A stretch of 8,817 bases of DNA from Planctomycetota bacterium (GCA_020425885.1 JAGQRA010000619.1:1-8817), one strand, 5' to 3'. Numbered from the stretch's first letter, positions 1 through 7,093 are shown. Numbers and translations: made by a program. The notes: generated by a model not told the origin, from the sequence alone.

Positions 1-118
1 AGGTCGCCTGACCGCTGCGGAACGTGTTGTCGAGGATGAACACGAACAGGGTCACGAACATCGCGCCCGAGGCGAGCACGAAGAGACCAAGACGGAAGCG
101 ACGGCCGCGGCGGTCCAC
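1..118 (-). CDS. MCE/MlaD-type lipid-binding protein, N-terminal fragment
   Basis: Only the first 39 codons are in the window; the gene continues past base 1. The start is a GTG at 118..116, directly abutting the TGA stop of the ATPase gene, with a strong GGAGG ribosome-binding site at 124..128. The visible peptide starts VDRRGRRFRLGLFVLASG: a basic cytoplasmic N-terminus, then one hydrophobic segment at about residues 10-30, then the polar NTFRSGQAT. This layout is the usual start of MCE proteins (MlaD/Ttg2C family), which are anchored by one N-terminal helix and hold an extracytoplasmic lipid-binding MCE ring. The MCE domain itself lies outside the window, so identity rests on the anchor sequence and on its place after MlaE- and MlaF-type genes, the usual order in such operons. 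Fairly sure of the family; the subtype is unknown. Confidence 0.75.
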   Translation of the reverse strand, partial: MDRRGRRFRLGLFVLASGAMFVTLFVFILDNTFRSGQAT

Positions 119-937
119 TCAGACCTCCAGATGTCGGGTGATGTCCATGCCACGGCTCTCTTCGGTCGGCAGCCGCCGTTCGATGAAGTCGCGAATGCGC
201 GGATCGGGATCGTGCCAGACCTGGTCACGACTGCCGCAACGCAGCACCTTGCCGGCGCTCAGCACCGCGATGCGGTCGGCGATCGCATGGGCCGACTGCA
301 GATCGTGGGTGACGACGACCATGGTGATGCCGAACACGCGGTTGAGCTTCTGGATCAGGTTGTCGACCTCGGCCGCGGTCACGGGGTCGAGTCCGGCCGA
401 CGGTTCGTCGAAGTAGACGATGTCGGGATCGAGCGCGATGGCGCGGGCGATGGCGGCGCGCTTCTTCATGCCACCCGACAACGAGCTCGGCAACAGCTCG
501 GCGGCATGCAGCAGCCCGACCATGTCCAGCTTCATGCGGGCGGTCTCGAGGATGACGCGCTCGGACAGCCTGGTGTTCTCGCGCAACGGCAGCGCGACGT
601 TGTCGAGCACGGTCATGCTGCCGAGCAGCGCGCCGCCCTGGAACGAGAGCCCGGTGCGCAGCCGCAGCAGCTGCAGCAGCTCGGGCGGGGCGGCGTGGAT
701 GTCGTGGCCTTCGACCGTGACCGAGCCGAACGTCGGTGGCTGCAGACCGCAGAGATGGCGCAGCAGGGTCGTCTTGCCGCAGCCCGAGGGCCCCATGATG
801 ACGAACACCTCGCCGCGTCGGATCGCCAGATCGACGTCGTCGAGCACCGTGCGATCGCCGAACCGCGTGCTGACGGCGAGCGCCCGGACGATGTCCTTGC
901 TGTCGCGCCGGGTCCAGCTGCTGGCATGAAGCTCCAC
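119..937 (-). CDS. mlaF: MlaF-type ABC transporter ATP-binding protein (lipid transport)
   Basis: This 272-residue protein is a complete ABC ATPase that would power an MlaE-type permease moving phospholipid or a related lipid across the cell envelope; it acts on the cytoplasmic face of the inner membrane. Visible motifs are Walker A GPSGCGKTT at residues 49-57, the Q-loop Gln100, signature LSGGM at 153-157, Walker B IVYFDEP at 173-179 and the switch His211 in VVTHD. The stretch FQGGALLGSMTVLDNVALPL (99-118) is typical of the MlaF/Ttg2A subfamily rather than of amino-acid or export ATPases. The start is a GTG 3 nt after the permease stop, preceded by a purine-rich GGGGTGA; no better in-frame start is seen. 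The stop abuts the MCE gene. About 15 residues precede the core fold. All catalytic residues are present. The transported lipid cannot be read from the sequence. Confidence 0.93.
   Translation of the reverse strand: MELHASSWTRRDSKDIVRALAVSTRFGDRTVLDDVDLAIRRGEVFVIMGPSGCGKTTLLRHLCGLQPPTFGSVTVEGHDIHAAPPELLQLLRLRTGLSFQGGALLGSMTVLDNVALPLRENTRLSERVILETARMKLDMVGLLHAAELLPSSLSGGMKKRAAIARAIALDPDIVYFDEPSAGLDPVTAAEVDNLIQKLNRVFGITMVVVTHDLQSAHAIADRIAVLSAGKVLRCGSRDQVWHDPDPRIRDFIERRLPTEESRGMDITRHLEV
124..128 (-). promoter_or_regulatory. Ribosome-binding site of the MCE gene
   Basis: On the minus strand GGAGG lies 5 nt before the GTG at 118. It sits inside the last codons of the ATPase gene. It decides the GTG start of the truncated MCE gene and suggests the two are translated from one message. 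Confidence 0.7.
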
Positions 938-940
938 CGT

Positions 941-2035
941 TCACCCCAACATGCGTTGGCCGGTGACGAAGACGGCATCGATGACGATGACGAGGAAGAT
1001 CCCGGCCACGACCGTGCCCGTGGTCGCGCGGCCGACGCCTTCGCTGCCACCGCGCACGCGCAGGCCGAGCGCGCAGCCGATGATGCCGACGGCGAAGCCG
1101 AAGGTGGCCGACTTCCACAGCGCGATGGCGAAGCCGGAGAAGTGCAGCGCGGCCCGCAGCTGCTGGGCGTAGGCGCCGAACTCGATGCCGGCGGCGGCCC
1201 AGCCGAACAGCGCGCCGCCGCACATGGCGACGACGTCGAAGATGACCCCGAGCGCGACCGATGCGAAGGCGCAGGCGACCACCTTCGGCAACACCAGGAA
1301 CTGCATCGGCCGGATCCCCATCTGCTCGAGCGCCGCGATCTCCTCGCCGACCACCATCGAACCGAGCTGCGCCGCGTTGCGTGAACCGCTGCGGGCGGCG
1401 AGCACGATCGCCGTCATCAGCGGCCCGATCTCGGCCATGACCGAGACCCCGACCATGTCGGCGATGTAGATCTCGGCACCGAAGACGCGCAGCTGGACGT
1501 AGGCCTGCATCGCCAGGATGAGCCCGAGCAGGAACGCGATCAGCGCGATGATCGGCAGCGCCCCGGCGGCACAGTGATCGGTCTCGATCGAAACCCGGTC
1601 GAGGCGCAGCAGGCGCCGGCGAAACGGACCGATGACCAGTTCCTCGATGACCTCGACCGCCGTGGCGAAGACGGCCCGGGCACCGTCGAAGATCGGCTCG
1701 ACGTACTCCCCCAGCCGCGTCACCGCGTCGACCCGAGGCGGGCCCGCGGCGGCGGCCGTGAGCCGCTCGACGGAGACCAGCGAGAACAGGTCGAGCATCG
1801 GCTGGCTGAGCCCGCGCAACTTGACCTCGACCCCGGCCGCGCGCGCGCCCCGCATGCCGGCGACGACGCCGCCGAGCCCGGCCGAGTCGAACGACTCGAC
1901 GGCCGTGAGGTCGACCACCACGCGATCGGGACGGCCGCGCAGGGCGCGGTCGAAGTCACCGGCGAAGGCGCCGATCGTCGAGCGATCGAGCGCCGCCTGC
2001 GCCGTGATCGTGGCGGCGGTCGGAGCGGGGGGCAT
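941..2035 (-). CDS. mlaE: MlaE-family lipid ABC permease with N-terminal STAS domain
   Basis: The 364-residue protein fuses an MlaB-like STAS domain (about residues 5-95) to an MlaE permease (about 115-364). The STAS core shows VVVDLTAVESFDSAGLGG at 39-56; the loop DSAGL (50-54) resembles the DTAGL form of MlaB, not the DSSGL of SpoIIAA. The permease half has an amphipathic lead-in (about 115-150), hydrophobic segments near 158-179, 197-215, 248-285, 300-322 and 338-358, and the family hallmark EIGPLMTAIVLAARSGSR (202-219), then GEEIAALEQMGI (230-241), the region expected to contact the ATPase. In E. coli, MlaB is a separate protein bound to MlaF; here one chain supplies both. I chose the ATG at 2035 because AGGA lies 7 nt upstream. 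A GTG at 2113, overlapping the kinase stop as GTGA, would add 26 low-complexity residues and has no properly spaced Shine-Dalgarno. Confidence 0.92.
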   Translation of the reverse strand: MPPAPTAATITAQAALDRSTIGAFAGDFDRALRGRPDRVVVDLTAVESFDSAGLGGVVAGMRGARAAGVEVKLRGLSQPMLDLFSLVSVERLTAAAAGPPRVDAVTRLGEYVEPIFDGARAVFATAVEVIEELVIGPFRRRLLRLDRVSIETDHCAAGALPIIALIAFLLGLILAMQAYVQLRVFGAEIYIADMVGVSVMAEIGPLMTAIVLAARSGSRNAAQLGSMVVGEEIAALEQMGIRPMQFLVLPKVVACAFASVALGVIFDVVAMCGGALFGWAAAGIEFGAYAQQLRAALHFSGFAIALWKSATFGFAVGIIGCALGLRVRGGSEGVGRATTGTVVAGIFLVIVIDAVFVTGQRMLG

Positions 2036-2042
2036 CGGGAGG

Positions 2043-2046
2043 TCCT
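2043..2046 (-). promoter_or_regulatory. Ribosome-binding site of the STAS-MlaE gene
   Basis: Minus-strand AGGA sits 7 nt upstream of the ATG at 2035. It lies in the 74 bp gap between the kinase stop (2110) and that ATG, and is the main reason for preferring the ATG over the upstream GTG at 2113. Confidence 0.55.
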
Positions 2047-2109
2047 GCCCGCGTATCGGCGATGGCAGCGGACGTTCTTGACCCCGGCTGCCGGCGGTGG
2101 CGGCGGGCC

Positions 2110-4812
2110 TCACCTTCTTCGGGTTGTCGCCTTCTGCAGCCGCTCGGCCCGCTCGGCGAGTGCCTGGGCGCGGCGAAGATCACCCTGCTCCCGCAGCAGC
2201 TCCTCGCACCTGCTGACCACCTCGATGTCAGCCGATCGTTCCGGGGCGATGGCGTCCATGAGATCCGCTCGCACCGCGGCGAATCGCGGCGCCGCGATGC
2301 TGCCGCCGCCGAGGAGATCGAGGCAGGTCATCACGTCCTCGCCGTTGGCATGACCACCGGCGAACACTTCGCGATAGGTCTCCACGGCTCGGAGCCCCCA
2401 GCGCTCGGCGTTCTCGGTGTCACCGAGGCCGTGCGCGGTCGTGCCCGCGCGAGCCAGCAGCCCAGCCATTCGGCAGCGCCAATGCGCACTGTCGGGCTGC
2501 ATCTGCGCCGTCAGCAACGCCTGGTCGACCATGGCTTTCAGGTGGCCGATCGCCAGCTCACCATCCCCTGTTTGCCGCGCGACGAAGGCCGCGTCCAGTA
2601 GCGCACCGGCCAGGACATCGTGCGAGTCGGCCCGCTCGGGGTCCAAGGCGACGAGCGCCTCGGCACATCGGCGGGCCTCGTCGGCATGAAGGTGAGCCGA
2701 CTCGTTGTCATGCATCTGCAGGTTGAGGTGTGTGCTCTGTCGGCTGGCTCGGATCCAGGCGATGCGATAGGCCGTGCGCTCGGGATCGGCCTCGACGAGC
2801 CGGCCAGCGGACTCGATCGCGAGGCGACAGAGTTCGGCACGACGCGTGGCGGCGTCGACATCGGCCGCCAGCATCCTGGCGAGGGCGGACGCCGCAGTCA
2901 GGCGGGCCAGGTGGCTCGCGACCCGCCCGGGATCGGCCGCAAGCAGGCGACCGGCGAGGTCGAGTGCAGCCTCGGCGCCGCGAACGGCCGCAGCGTTCGC
3001 CCCCATGACCCGATCGAGATCGGCGAGGCGGAGATGACTCCAGATCAGGTTGTCCAGGCCATCGCATGCATCCGGCGAAGCGGCGACGATGGCCTCGTCG
3101 ATCTCGAGGGCGCGCCGATACAGCTCTCGGGCGCGGCCGAGATCCCGCCGATCCTTGGCGAGGTCGCCGACCTTCACCAGTGCGACGCTGAGCCTGGCCA
3201 GGTAGTCGCTGCAGCCGTCGTTCATCCGCACGAGGCGCTCGGCAATGGACAGTGCTTCCTGCCTGTGGCCGGCGGCATCACCCTGATCACCGCGCCGCAG
3301 TGCCAGGTCCCCGAGAAGGTCGTGCAACTGCCCCAACCCGGCCAGCACCTGCGGATTCTCGGCCCTGACCCAACGCGGATCGTCGAGCAGGGCAACCATC
3401 GGAGCCAGCGTCTCCGCGACGACCTCGGTGTCGGCGGTCGATTCGGCCAGTCCGCGCGCGAACCGCAGACTGACGTCGAGGAAGCCCGATGCGACCTCCT
3501 CCGCCATTCTGGCCTTGGCCCATCCTGCCAACGCCAGCCCGAGTCCCGTGACCAGCGCGATGGCGAGGAATGCCGCGGTGATCGCGAGACTGCGGTTGCG
3601 CCACAGCAGCTTGCGCAGCACGTAGCCGATGGACGCTGGCCGCGCCTCGATGGGACGCCCTTCCAGCAGCCGCTCCAGGTCGCGCGCGAGGTCGCCGGCA
3701 CCGCGGTAACGACGATCACGCTCGTTGGCCATGGCCTTGTTCACGATCACGGTCAGGTCGCGCGGCAGGCCGGCGACGATGGCATCGAGCGATGCCAGCT
3801 GCTGCCGGCGGATCCTGGAGACGGCCTCCAGGAAGGGCAGGCCGGCGACGTCGTATCGCGGTCGACCGGCCAGCAGCTCGTAGGTGATGGCCCCGAGCGC
3901 GTAGACGTCGGCTCGCTCGTCGACGTCGGCCGTATTGCCGTCGAGTTGCTCGGGGCTCATGTAGGGCAGCGTCCCGAGCAGCTGGCCCGACCTGGTGACG
4001 CAAGGCTCCTCACCGATCCGTCGCGCGATGCCGAAGTCGAGGACCTTCGGCTGACCACTGCGATCGATGATGATGTTGGCGGGCTTCAGGTCGCGGTGAA
4101 CGACGCCATGACCGTGGGCGTGAGCAACGGCCTCGACGATTGCGAGCAGGAGCCTCACCTTGGCCCAGACGCCGAGATCACGCGACCGCAGATGGTCGGT
4201 AAGGGACTCGCCCTCGACCAGCTCCATCGCCAGGAACGGCAACGGCGAGCCGGTGGCGGTATCGACCCCCATCTGCAGGACCTTGGGGATACCGGCATGG
4301 TCCATTCTCGCCAGCAGCCGCCCCTCCGCCGTGAAACGCGTCACCGTGGCGGGCGTGAGCACCTCGGAACGGACGAGCTTCAAGGCCACCCGCCGTTGCG
4401 TGGATTCCTGCAGCGCTTCCCAGACCACTCCCATCCCGCCGCCGCCGACCGGCGACAGCAGGCGATACTCACCGATGACATCGGCGCCGACCTCGCCGGC
4501 CGCCTCGGCCTTGCCACCGGAATCGGCTTCGCCGCACAAGGCCGCGCTTGCCAACCGGTCCGACCATGAAGGCGGGGCGACCACCGCCAGATCGAGCAGC
4601 GCCTCGCGCACGGCACCGCTGGCGAAGGCGATGGCCTCAGGCTCACCCCGCAGCAGCTGCTCGGCAAGGTCGAGCCATTGCCGCAGCTGCGCGCCGAGTT
4701 CGTCGGGTGCACCAGGCGACCCATCGAGACAATGATCGAACCAGTGCCCGCCATCCGGCTCCTCCAGCCGACACAGCAGTCGGCTCATGCTCGTGCCGAG
4801 CGGATCCAGCAT
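2110..4812 (-). CDS. Transmembrane Ser/Thr protein kinase with extracytoplasmic TPR-like repeats
   Basis: This 900-residue receptor-like kinase should phosphorylate Ser/Thr of cytoplasmic partners in response to an envelope signal. An N-terminal region of unknown role (1-113) precedes the kinase domain (about 116-385). The glycine loop GGGGMG is at 123-128, VALK Lys145, helix-C Glu163, HRDLKPAN at 239-246 (Asp241 catalytic), DFG at 259-261, SPE at 286-288 and DVYALG at 302-307, so it looks fully active. One membrane helix lies at about 408-430; basic residues just before it (RKLLWRNR) suggest the C-terminus is outside. Residues 440-900 are helical, with six TPR-like units about 49 residues apart, each with a pattern like ALxxAxRLxxxDP. 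The ATG start overlaps the sigma-factor stop (TGATG), indicating translational coupling; the ribosome-binding site is weak. An ATG eight codons later is an alternative. Ligand and substrates are not evident. Confidence 0.93.
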   Translation of the reverse strand: MLDPLGTSMSRLLCRLEEPDGGHWFDHCLDGSPGAPDELGAQLRQWLDLAEQLLRGEPEAIAFASGAVREALLDLAVVAPPSWSDRLASAALCGEADSGGKAEAAGEVGADVIGEYRLLSPVGGGGMGVVWEALQESTQRRVALKLVRSEVLTPATVTRFTAEGRLLARMDHAGIPKVLQMGVDTATGSPLPFLAMELVEGESLTDHLRSRDLGVWAKVRLLLAIVEAVAHAHGHGVVHRDLKPANIIIDRSGQPKVLDFGIARRIGEEPCVTRSGQLLGTLPYMSPEQLDGNTADVDERADVYALGAITYELLAGRPRYDVAGLPFLEAVSRIRRQQLASLDAIVAGLPRDLTVIVNKAMANERDRRYRGAGDLARDLERLLEGRPIEARPASIGYVLRKLLWRNRSLAITAAFLAIALVTGLGLALAGWAKARMAEEVASGFLDVSLRFARGLAESTADTEVVAETLAPMVALLDDPRWVRAENPQVLAGLGQLHDLLGDLALRRGDQGDAAGHRQEALSIAERLVRMNDGCSDYLARLSVALVKVGDLAKDRRDLGRARELYRRALEIDEAIVAASPDACDGLDNLIWSHLRLADLDRVMGANAAAVRGAEAALDLAGRLLAADPGRVASHLARLTAASALARMLAADVDAATRRAELCRLAIESAGRLVEADPERTAYRIAWIRASRQSTHLNLQMHDNESAHLHADEARRCAEALVALDPERADSHDVLAGALLDAAFVARQTGDGELAIGHLKAMVDQALLTAQMQPDSAHWRCRMAGLLARAGTTAHGLGDTENAERWGLRAVETYREVFAGGHANGEDVMTCLDLLGGGSIAAPRFAAVRADLMDAIAPERSADIEVVSRCEELLREQGDLRRAQALAERAERLQKATTRRR

Positions 4813-5489
4813 CAGGACGCCCGCTCGAGCAACTCGTGGATCGCGCTCCGCAGGCGGTCCGGCGGCACGCCGTCGAGTTCCAGGGTCTGGCTGACCGCGG
4901 TCCGCAGCCGGCGACTCGCCGTCCGCGCCATGACCGCCGCCCGCTCGGGCGAGACACCCGCGGCGGCGCCGAGGTCGCGATATGGAGTGTCCTCGTAGGT
5001 GTGCCCGATGAACATGCGCCAGTGCTGCTCCAGCCCTTGTTCGCGACAGTCCCGGGCGGCCTGCTCCATCGCACGGCGCACGACGGAACGGGTGAAGGCC
5101 CGGTCCATGGCGGCCTCGGGAGAGAGTTCCGTGTCCGCAGTTGAGTACAGATCGGGATCCACTGCTCTTGCGCGCGAATCCCGCCGATTCCGGCGTCGGC
5201 TCTCCTTGGCGTAGAGCAGGAGGCCATTGGCCAGCCAGCGTCGCAGGCGCAACCCGCTGGCGCGCCATCGCACGAGGTAGTCGTCTCGCACCAACCGGTC
5301 GGCGAAGAAGCCGTGCACGAGCTCGGTCGGATCGCCGCAGGAGCGGTAACGCGTGTGGCTCAGGTAGGCCTGGAGCGGACCGGCGTAGACGGCCATGACA
5401 TGTTCGCGCAGCGCGGCCCGCGCCGGGTCCCCCCCATCGAGCTGCCGGTCGATCCAGGTGCGATGAGTTGGGGGGAAGCTGGCGGCCAA
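4812..5489 (-). CDS. ECF-like RNA polymerase sigma factor paired with the kinase
   Basis: This protein, 225 residues from the chosen start, resembles sigma-70-like factors often found beside Ser/Thr kinases in Planctomycetota. FPPTH (5-9) matches the usual N-terminal start. Region 2 spans roughly 34-104 with GFFADRL at 60-66 and a basic stretch ending ESRRRNRR near 103. The C-terminal region 4 helix-turn-helix is about 169-196 (YRDLGAAAGVSPERAAV, then TASRRLR). It should direct RNA polymerase to a small regulon; no anti-sigma gene is adjacent, which fits control by the kinase, though that is inference. The start is uncertain. TTG at 5489 keeps the conserved domain. GTG codons at 5684, 5708 and 5711 would add 65-74 residues that are poorly GC-biased in third positions and overlap the divergent gene. 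Region 2 is divergent from classic ECF factors. Its stop overlaps the kinase start. Confidence 0.78.
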   Translation of the reverse strand: MAASFPPTHRTWIDRQLDGGDPARAALREHVMAVYAGPLQAYLSHTRYRSCGDPTELVHGFFADRLVRDDYLVRWRASGLRLRRWLANGLLLYAKESRRRNRRDSRARAVDPDLYSTADTELSPEAAMDRAFTRSVVRRAMEQAARDCREQGLEQHWRMFIGHTYEDTPYRDLGAAAGVSPERAAVMARTASRRLRTAVSQTLELDGVPPDRLRSAIHELLERAS

Positions 5490-5670
5490 GGGTGAATATC
5501 TCGAGCAGGTCGCATCGGATTGTGCGGCGATGGCTCGGGTCTGTCGAGCATTGGCGGCGTCGCCGTTCCCGAGCTCGCGATTGACGAAATGCGTGATTGC
5601 TCGCGCAAGGCCGCGCGCGGCGGGGCTGTTCTGGACATCAACCGAGTCCTGACTGCATGACGTAATCGAA
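5490..5670. other. Divergent intergenic region between the sigma and secreted-protein genes
   Basis: If the sigma gene starts at TTG 5489, this 181 bp stretch must hold the promoters of both the minus-strand sigma/kinase/Mla run and the plus-strand secreted-protein gene. I found no well-matched -35/-10 pair on either strand; TTGACG at 5581..5586 lacks a suitable -10 at normal spacing. A three-codon mini-ORF (ATG ACG TAA, 5657..5665) lies just before the plus-strand ATG. On the minus strand the stretch is open in the sigma frame, so part of it could be coding. Confidence 0.5.
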
Positions 5671-7017
5671 ATGACCTCACGCACCCTGTCCGCTTTGACG
5701 ATCCTCACCACCTCCGCTGCCCTGTGCGGCCAGACCTGCTTCGAAGCTCCGGTTCCGACATCGGCCTACCGTTCGTCGTGGCACCCGGAGGCGATCGCCT
5801 TGCCGTTCACGACGCTGCAGTCGATGTTCGGGATGGCCTTCGATTCCACCGGCAACACGCTGTTGATCCTGACCTCCGCCAGCGTGTTCGAGTTGCCGAT
5901 TCTGCGCACGGCCGCCGGCAGCATCCGCGGTCTCGGCCCGAACCTGCCCATCGTGATACCGAGCCCGCTGCCAGGTGCTGCCCGCAGCCTCACGGTCGTC
6001 GGCAATCACGCCTACGCGGTCGGTCGTCCTCGCAACGTCAATACTCTCTACGAACTCGACCTCGGCAGCACCGCCGGCTGGACCGCACACCCACTGGGCA
6101 TGCCCGGAGTCCGGGTGAACGCGATCGCCGCCGACCGGCCGGGCATCGCCGGCGCCGGCAACCCGGACGGTCTGATGCTGTTTGCCGCCAACACGACCAC
6201 AAGCGTCAGCATGCCTTGGCAGCTGTCCGCCGTCCGGGTCGGCACCGGGCCGCTCACCGCCGTCACCACCACCCCCATCGCGGCTGCCGCGGCCATCGGC
6301 TTCGGCCAATGGCAACCGATCTACCTGCCCGCGGGCGAACCCGGCTTCTCGGCCACGACCCGCAGCCTCGTCGCCCCGAGCGAGCCCTCTTCCGGCCAGA
6401 ACTCGGCGTTCGAGGTGTTCGAGTGCTTCCGGGCCGCATCGACTCCCGGCCTGCCGGACTGGGTTCCGGCGGCCGCCAGCCCGAACCCGGACTTCGTCGT
6501 GGGTGGCAGTTGCCGCGGCGCGGCACGCGACCCGGTCACCGGCGACCTGCTGTTGTTGATGCATCGCACCTTCGACGGGAACTCCATGCTGGCCGCCAAT
6601 GGGCTCTACGTGCTGCGACGTGGAGTGTCGACCGACGGCTGCAGCCAGGCCTCCTCCGGTGGCTCGGGGGCGGCGCCTTTCCCGGTGATCTCGTCGAATT
6701 CGACCGGGCTGCAGCCCGGCGGTTCGATCGCGCTGTCGGTGACCGGCGCGCCGGCCAGCGCACCCGGTGCCATTCACCTGAGCCTGGTGCCGGCGACAAG
6801 TCAGATCCCGGTCGGAGGGCAATCGCTGACCGTGCTCAGTACCGGGCTGTACGCCTTCCTCGGCTCCGACCCGACCGGCAACGCCCACTACCCATCGATC
6901 GCCATCCCCGGCGGCCCCGCCATGATCGGCTTGCGGCTGCATTCGCAGGCCGGCTTCCTGCGCGCGATCGGGCCTGCGTTCACGGTCTCGGGAGTCGCAC
7001 GCCTGGTGGTGCGCTGA
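5671..7017 (+). CDS. Secreted beta-propeller-like protein with C-terminal beta domain, function unknown
   Basis: I do not recognise a specific function for this 448-residue protein. Residues 1-20 form a signal peptide (hydrophobic TLSALTILTTSAALCG, likely cut before Gln21); Cys19 is not in a proper lipobox, so it is probably not a lipoprotein. The middle (about 45-330) has beta-rich segments with phrases such as MAFDSTGNTLLIL, LTVVGNHAYAVG and GAARDPVTGDLLLL, suggesting an irregular propeller. Mature cysteines at 23, 252, 281 and 324 could form two disulfides. The final 107 residues (from 342, SNSTGLQPGGSIALSVTGAP) resemble a beta-sandwich tail seen on many exported proteins of some Planctomycetota; a sorting or adhesion role is only a guess. 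The ATG at 5671 lacks a Shine-Dalgarno but is followed immediately by the signal peptide. It diverges from the sigma gene and precedes another secreted repeat protein on the same strand. Confidence 0.85.
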   Translation: MTSRTLSALTILTTSAALCGQTCFEAPVPTSAYRSSWHPEAIALPFTTLQSMFGMAFDSTGNTLLILTSASVFELPILRTAAGSIRGLGPNLPIVIPSPLPGAARSLTVVGNHAYAVGRPRNVNTLYELDLGSTAGWTAHPLGMPGVRVNAIAADRPGIAGAGNPDGLMLFAANTTTSVSMPWQLSAVRVGTGPLTAVTTTPIAAAAAIGFGQWQPIYLPAGEPGFSATTRSLVAPSEPSSGQNSAFEVFECFRAASTPGLPDWVPAAASPNPDFVVGGSCRGAARDPVTGDLLLLMHRTFDGNSMLAANGLYVLRRGVSTDGCSQASSGGSGAAPFPVISSNSTGLQPGGSIALSVTGAPASAPGAIHLSLVPATSQIPVGGQSLTVLSTGLYAFLGSDPTGNAHYPSIAIPGGPAMIGLRLHSQAGFLRAIGPAFTVSGVARLVVR

Positions 7018-7018
7018 C

Positions 7019-7040
7019 GCGAGAGGATTCTCGCCCGAGA
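7019..7040 (+). other. Small inverted repeat with two alternative pairings after the secreted-protein gene
   Basis: GCGAGA (7019-7024) and TCTCGC (7029-7034) form a perfect 6 bp stem with a GGAT loop, starting 2 nt after the TGA stop. The right arm can instead pair with GAGA at 7037-7040 (TCTC/GAGA with a 4 nt GCCC loop). No U-run follows, so it is not a standard intrinsic terminator. It may stabilise the upstream transcript or be chance in GC-rich DNA. The rest of the 88 bp gap (7018..7105) shows only the ribosome-binding site of the next gene. Confidence 0.35.
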
Positions 7041-7093
7041 CCAGGAATGTAGCGCAAGGGACTCGCGCCCGGGTCTGTGGCTGGCGTCACCTC

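Noticed and set aside
131..1384. 417-codon plus-strand open frame opposite the Mla ATPase and permease genes
   Set aside because: It spans two well-supported genes on the other strand and encodes a His/Asp/Arg-rich sequence without domain features.
2620..4569. 649-codon open frame on the plus strand opposite the kinase gene
   Set aside because: It is antisense to a clearly conserved kinase with all catalytic motifs; its translation is low-complexity and shows no domain, signal peptide or membrane pattern. Long antisense frames are expected at this GC content.
4813..5268. Upstream extension of the kinase frame to 5268, giving a 1052-residue protein
   Set aside because: The extension lies in another frame of the sigma-factor gene and is Arg/Gly-rich without domain content; ATG 4812 overlapping the sigma stop is the natural start.
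5581..5586. TTGACG as a plus-strand -35 element
   Set aside because: At 16-18 bp spacing there is no sequence resembling a -10 box, so I did not call a promoter.
5725..5727. Cys19 of the 5671..7017 protein as a lipoprotein attachment cysteine
   Set aside because: The preceding residues AAL do not fit a lipobox (Leu directly before Cys instead of Gly/Ala/Ser), so a normal signal-peptidase cut is preferred.
5677..6942. 421-codon minus-strand open frame opposite the first secreted-protein gene
   Set aside because: Translation is Gly/Arg/Gln-rich without recognisable motifs, and the opposite strand has a signal peptide and coherent beta-rich protein.
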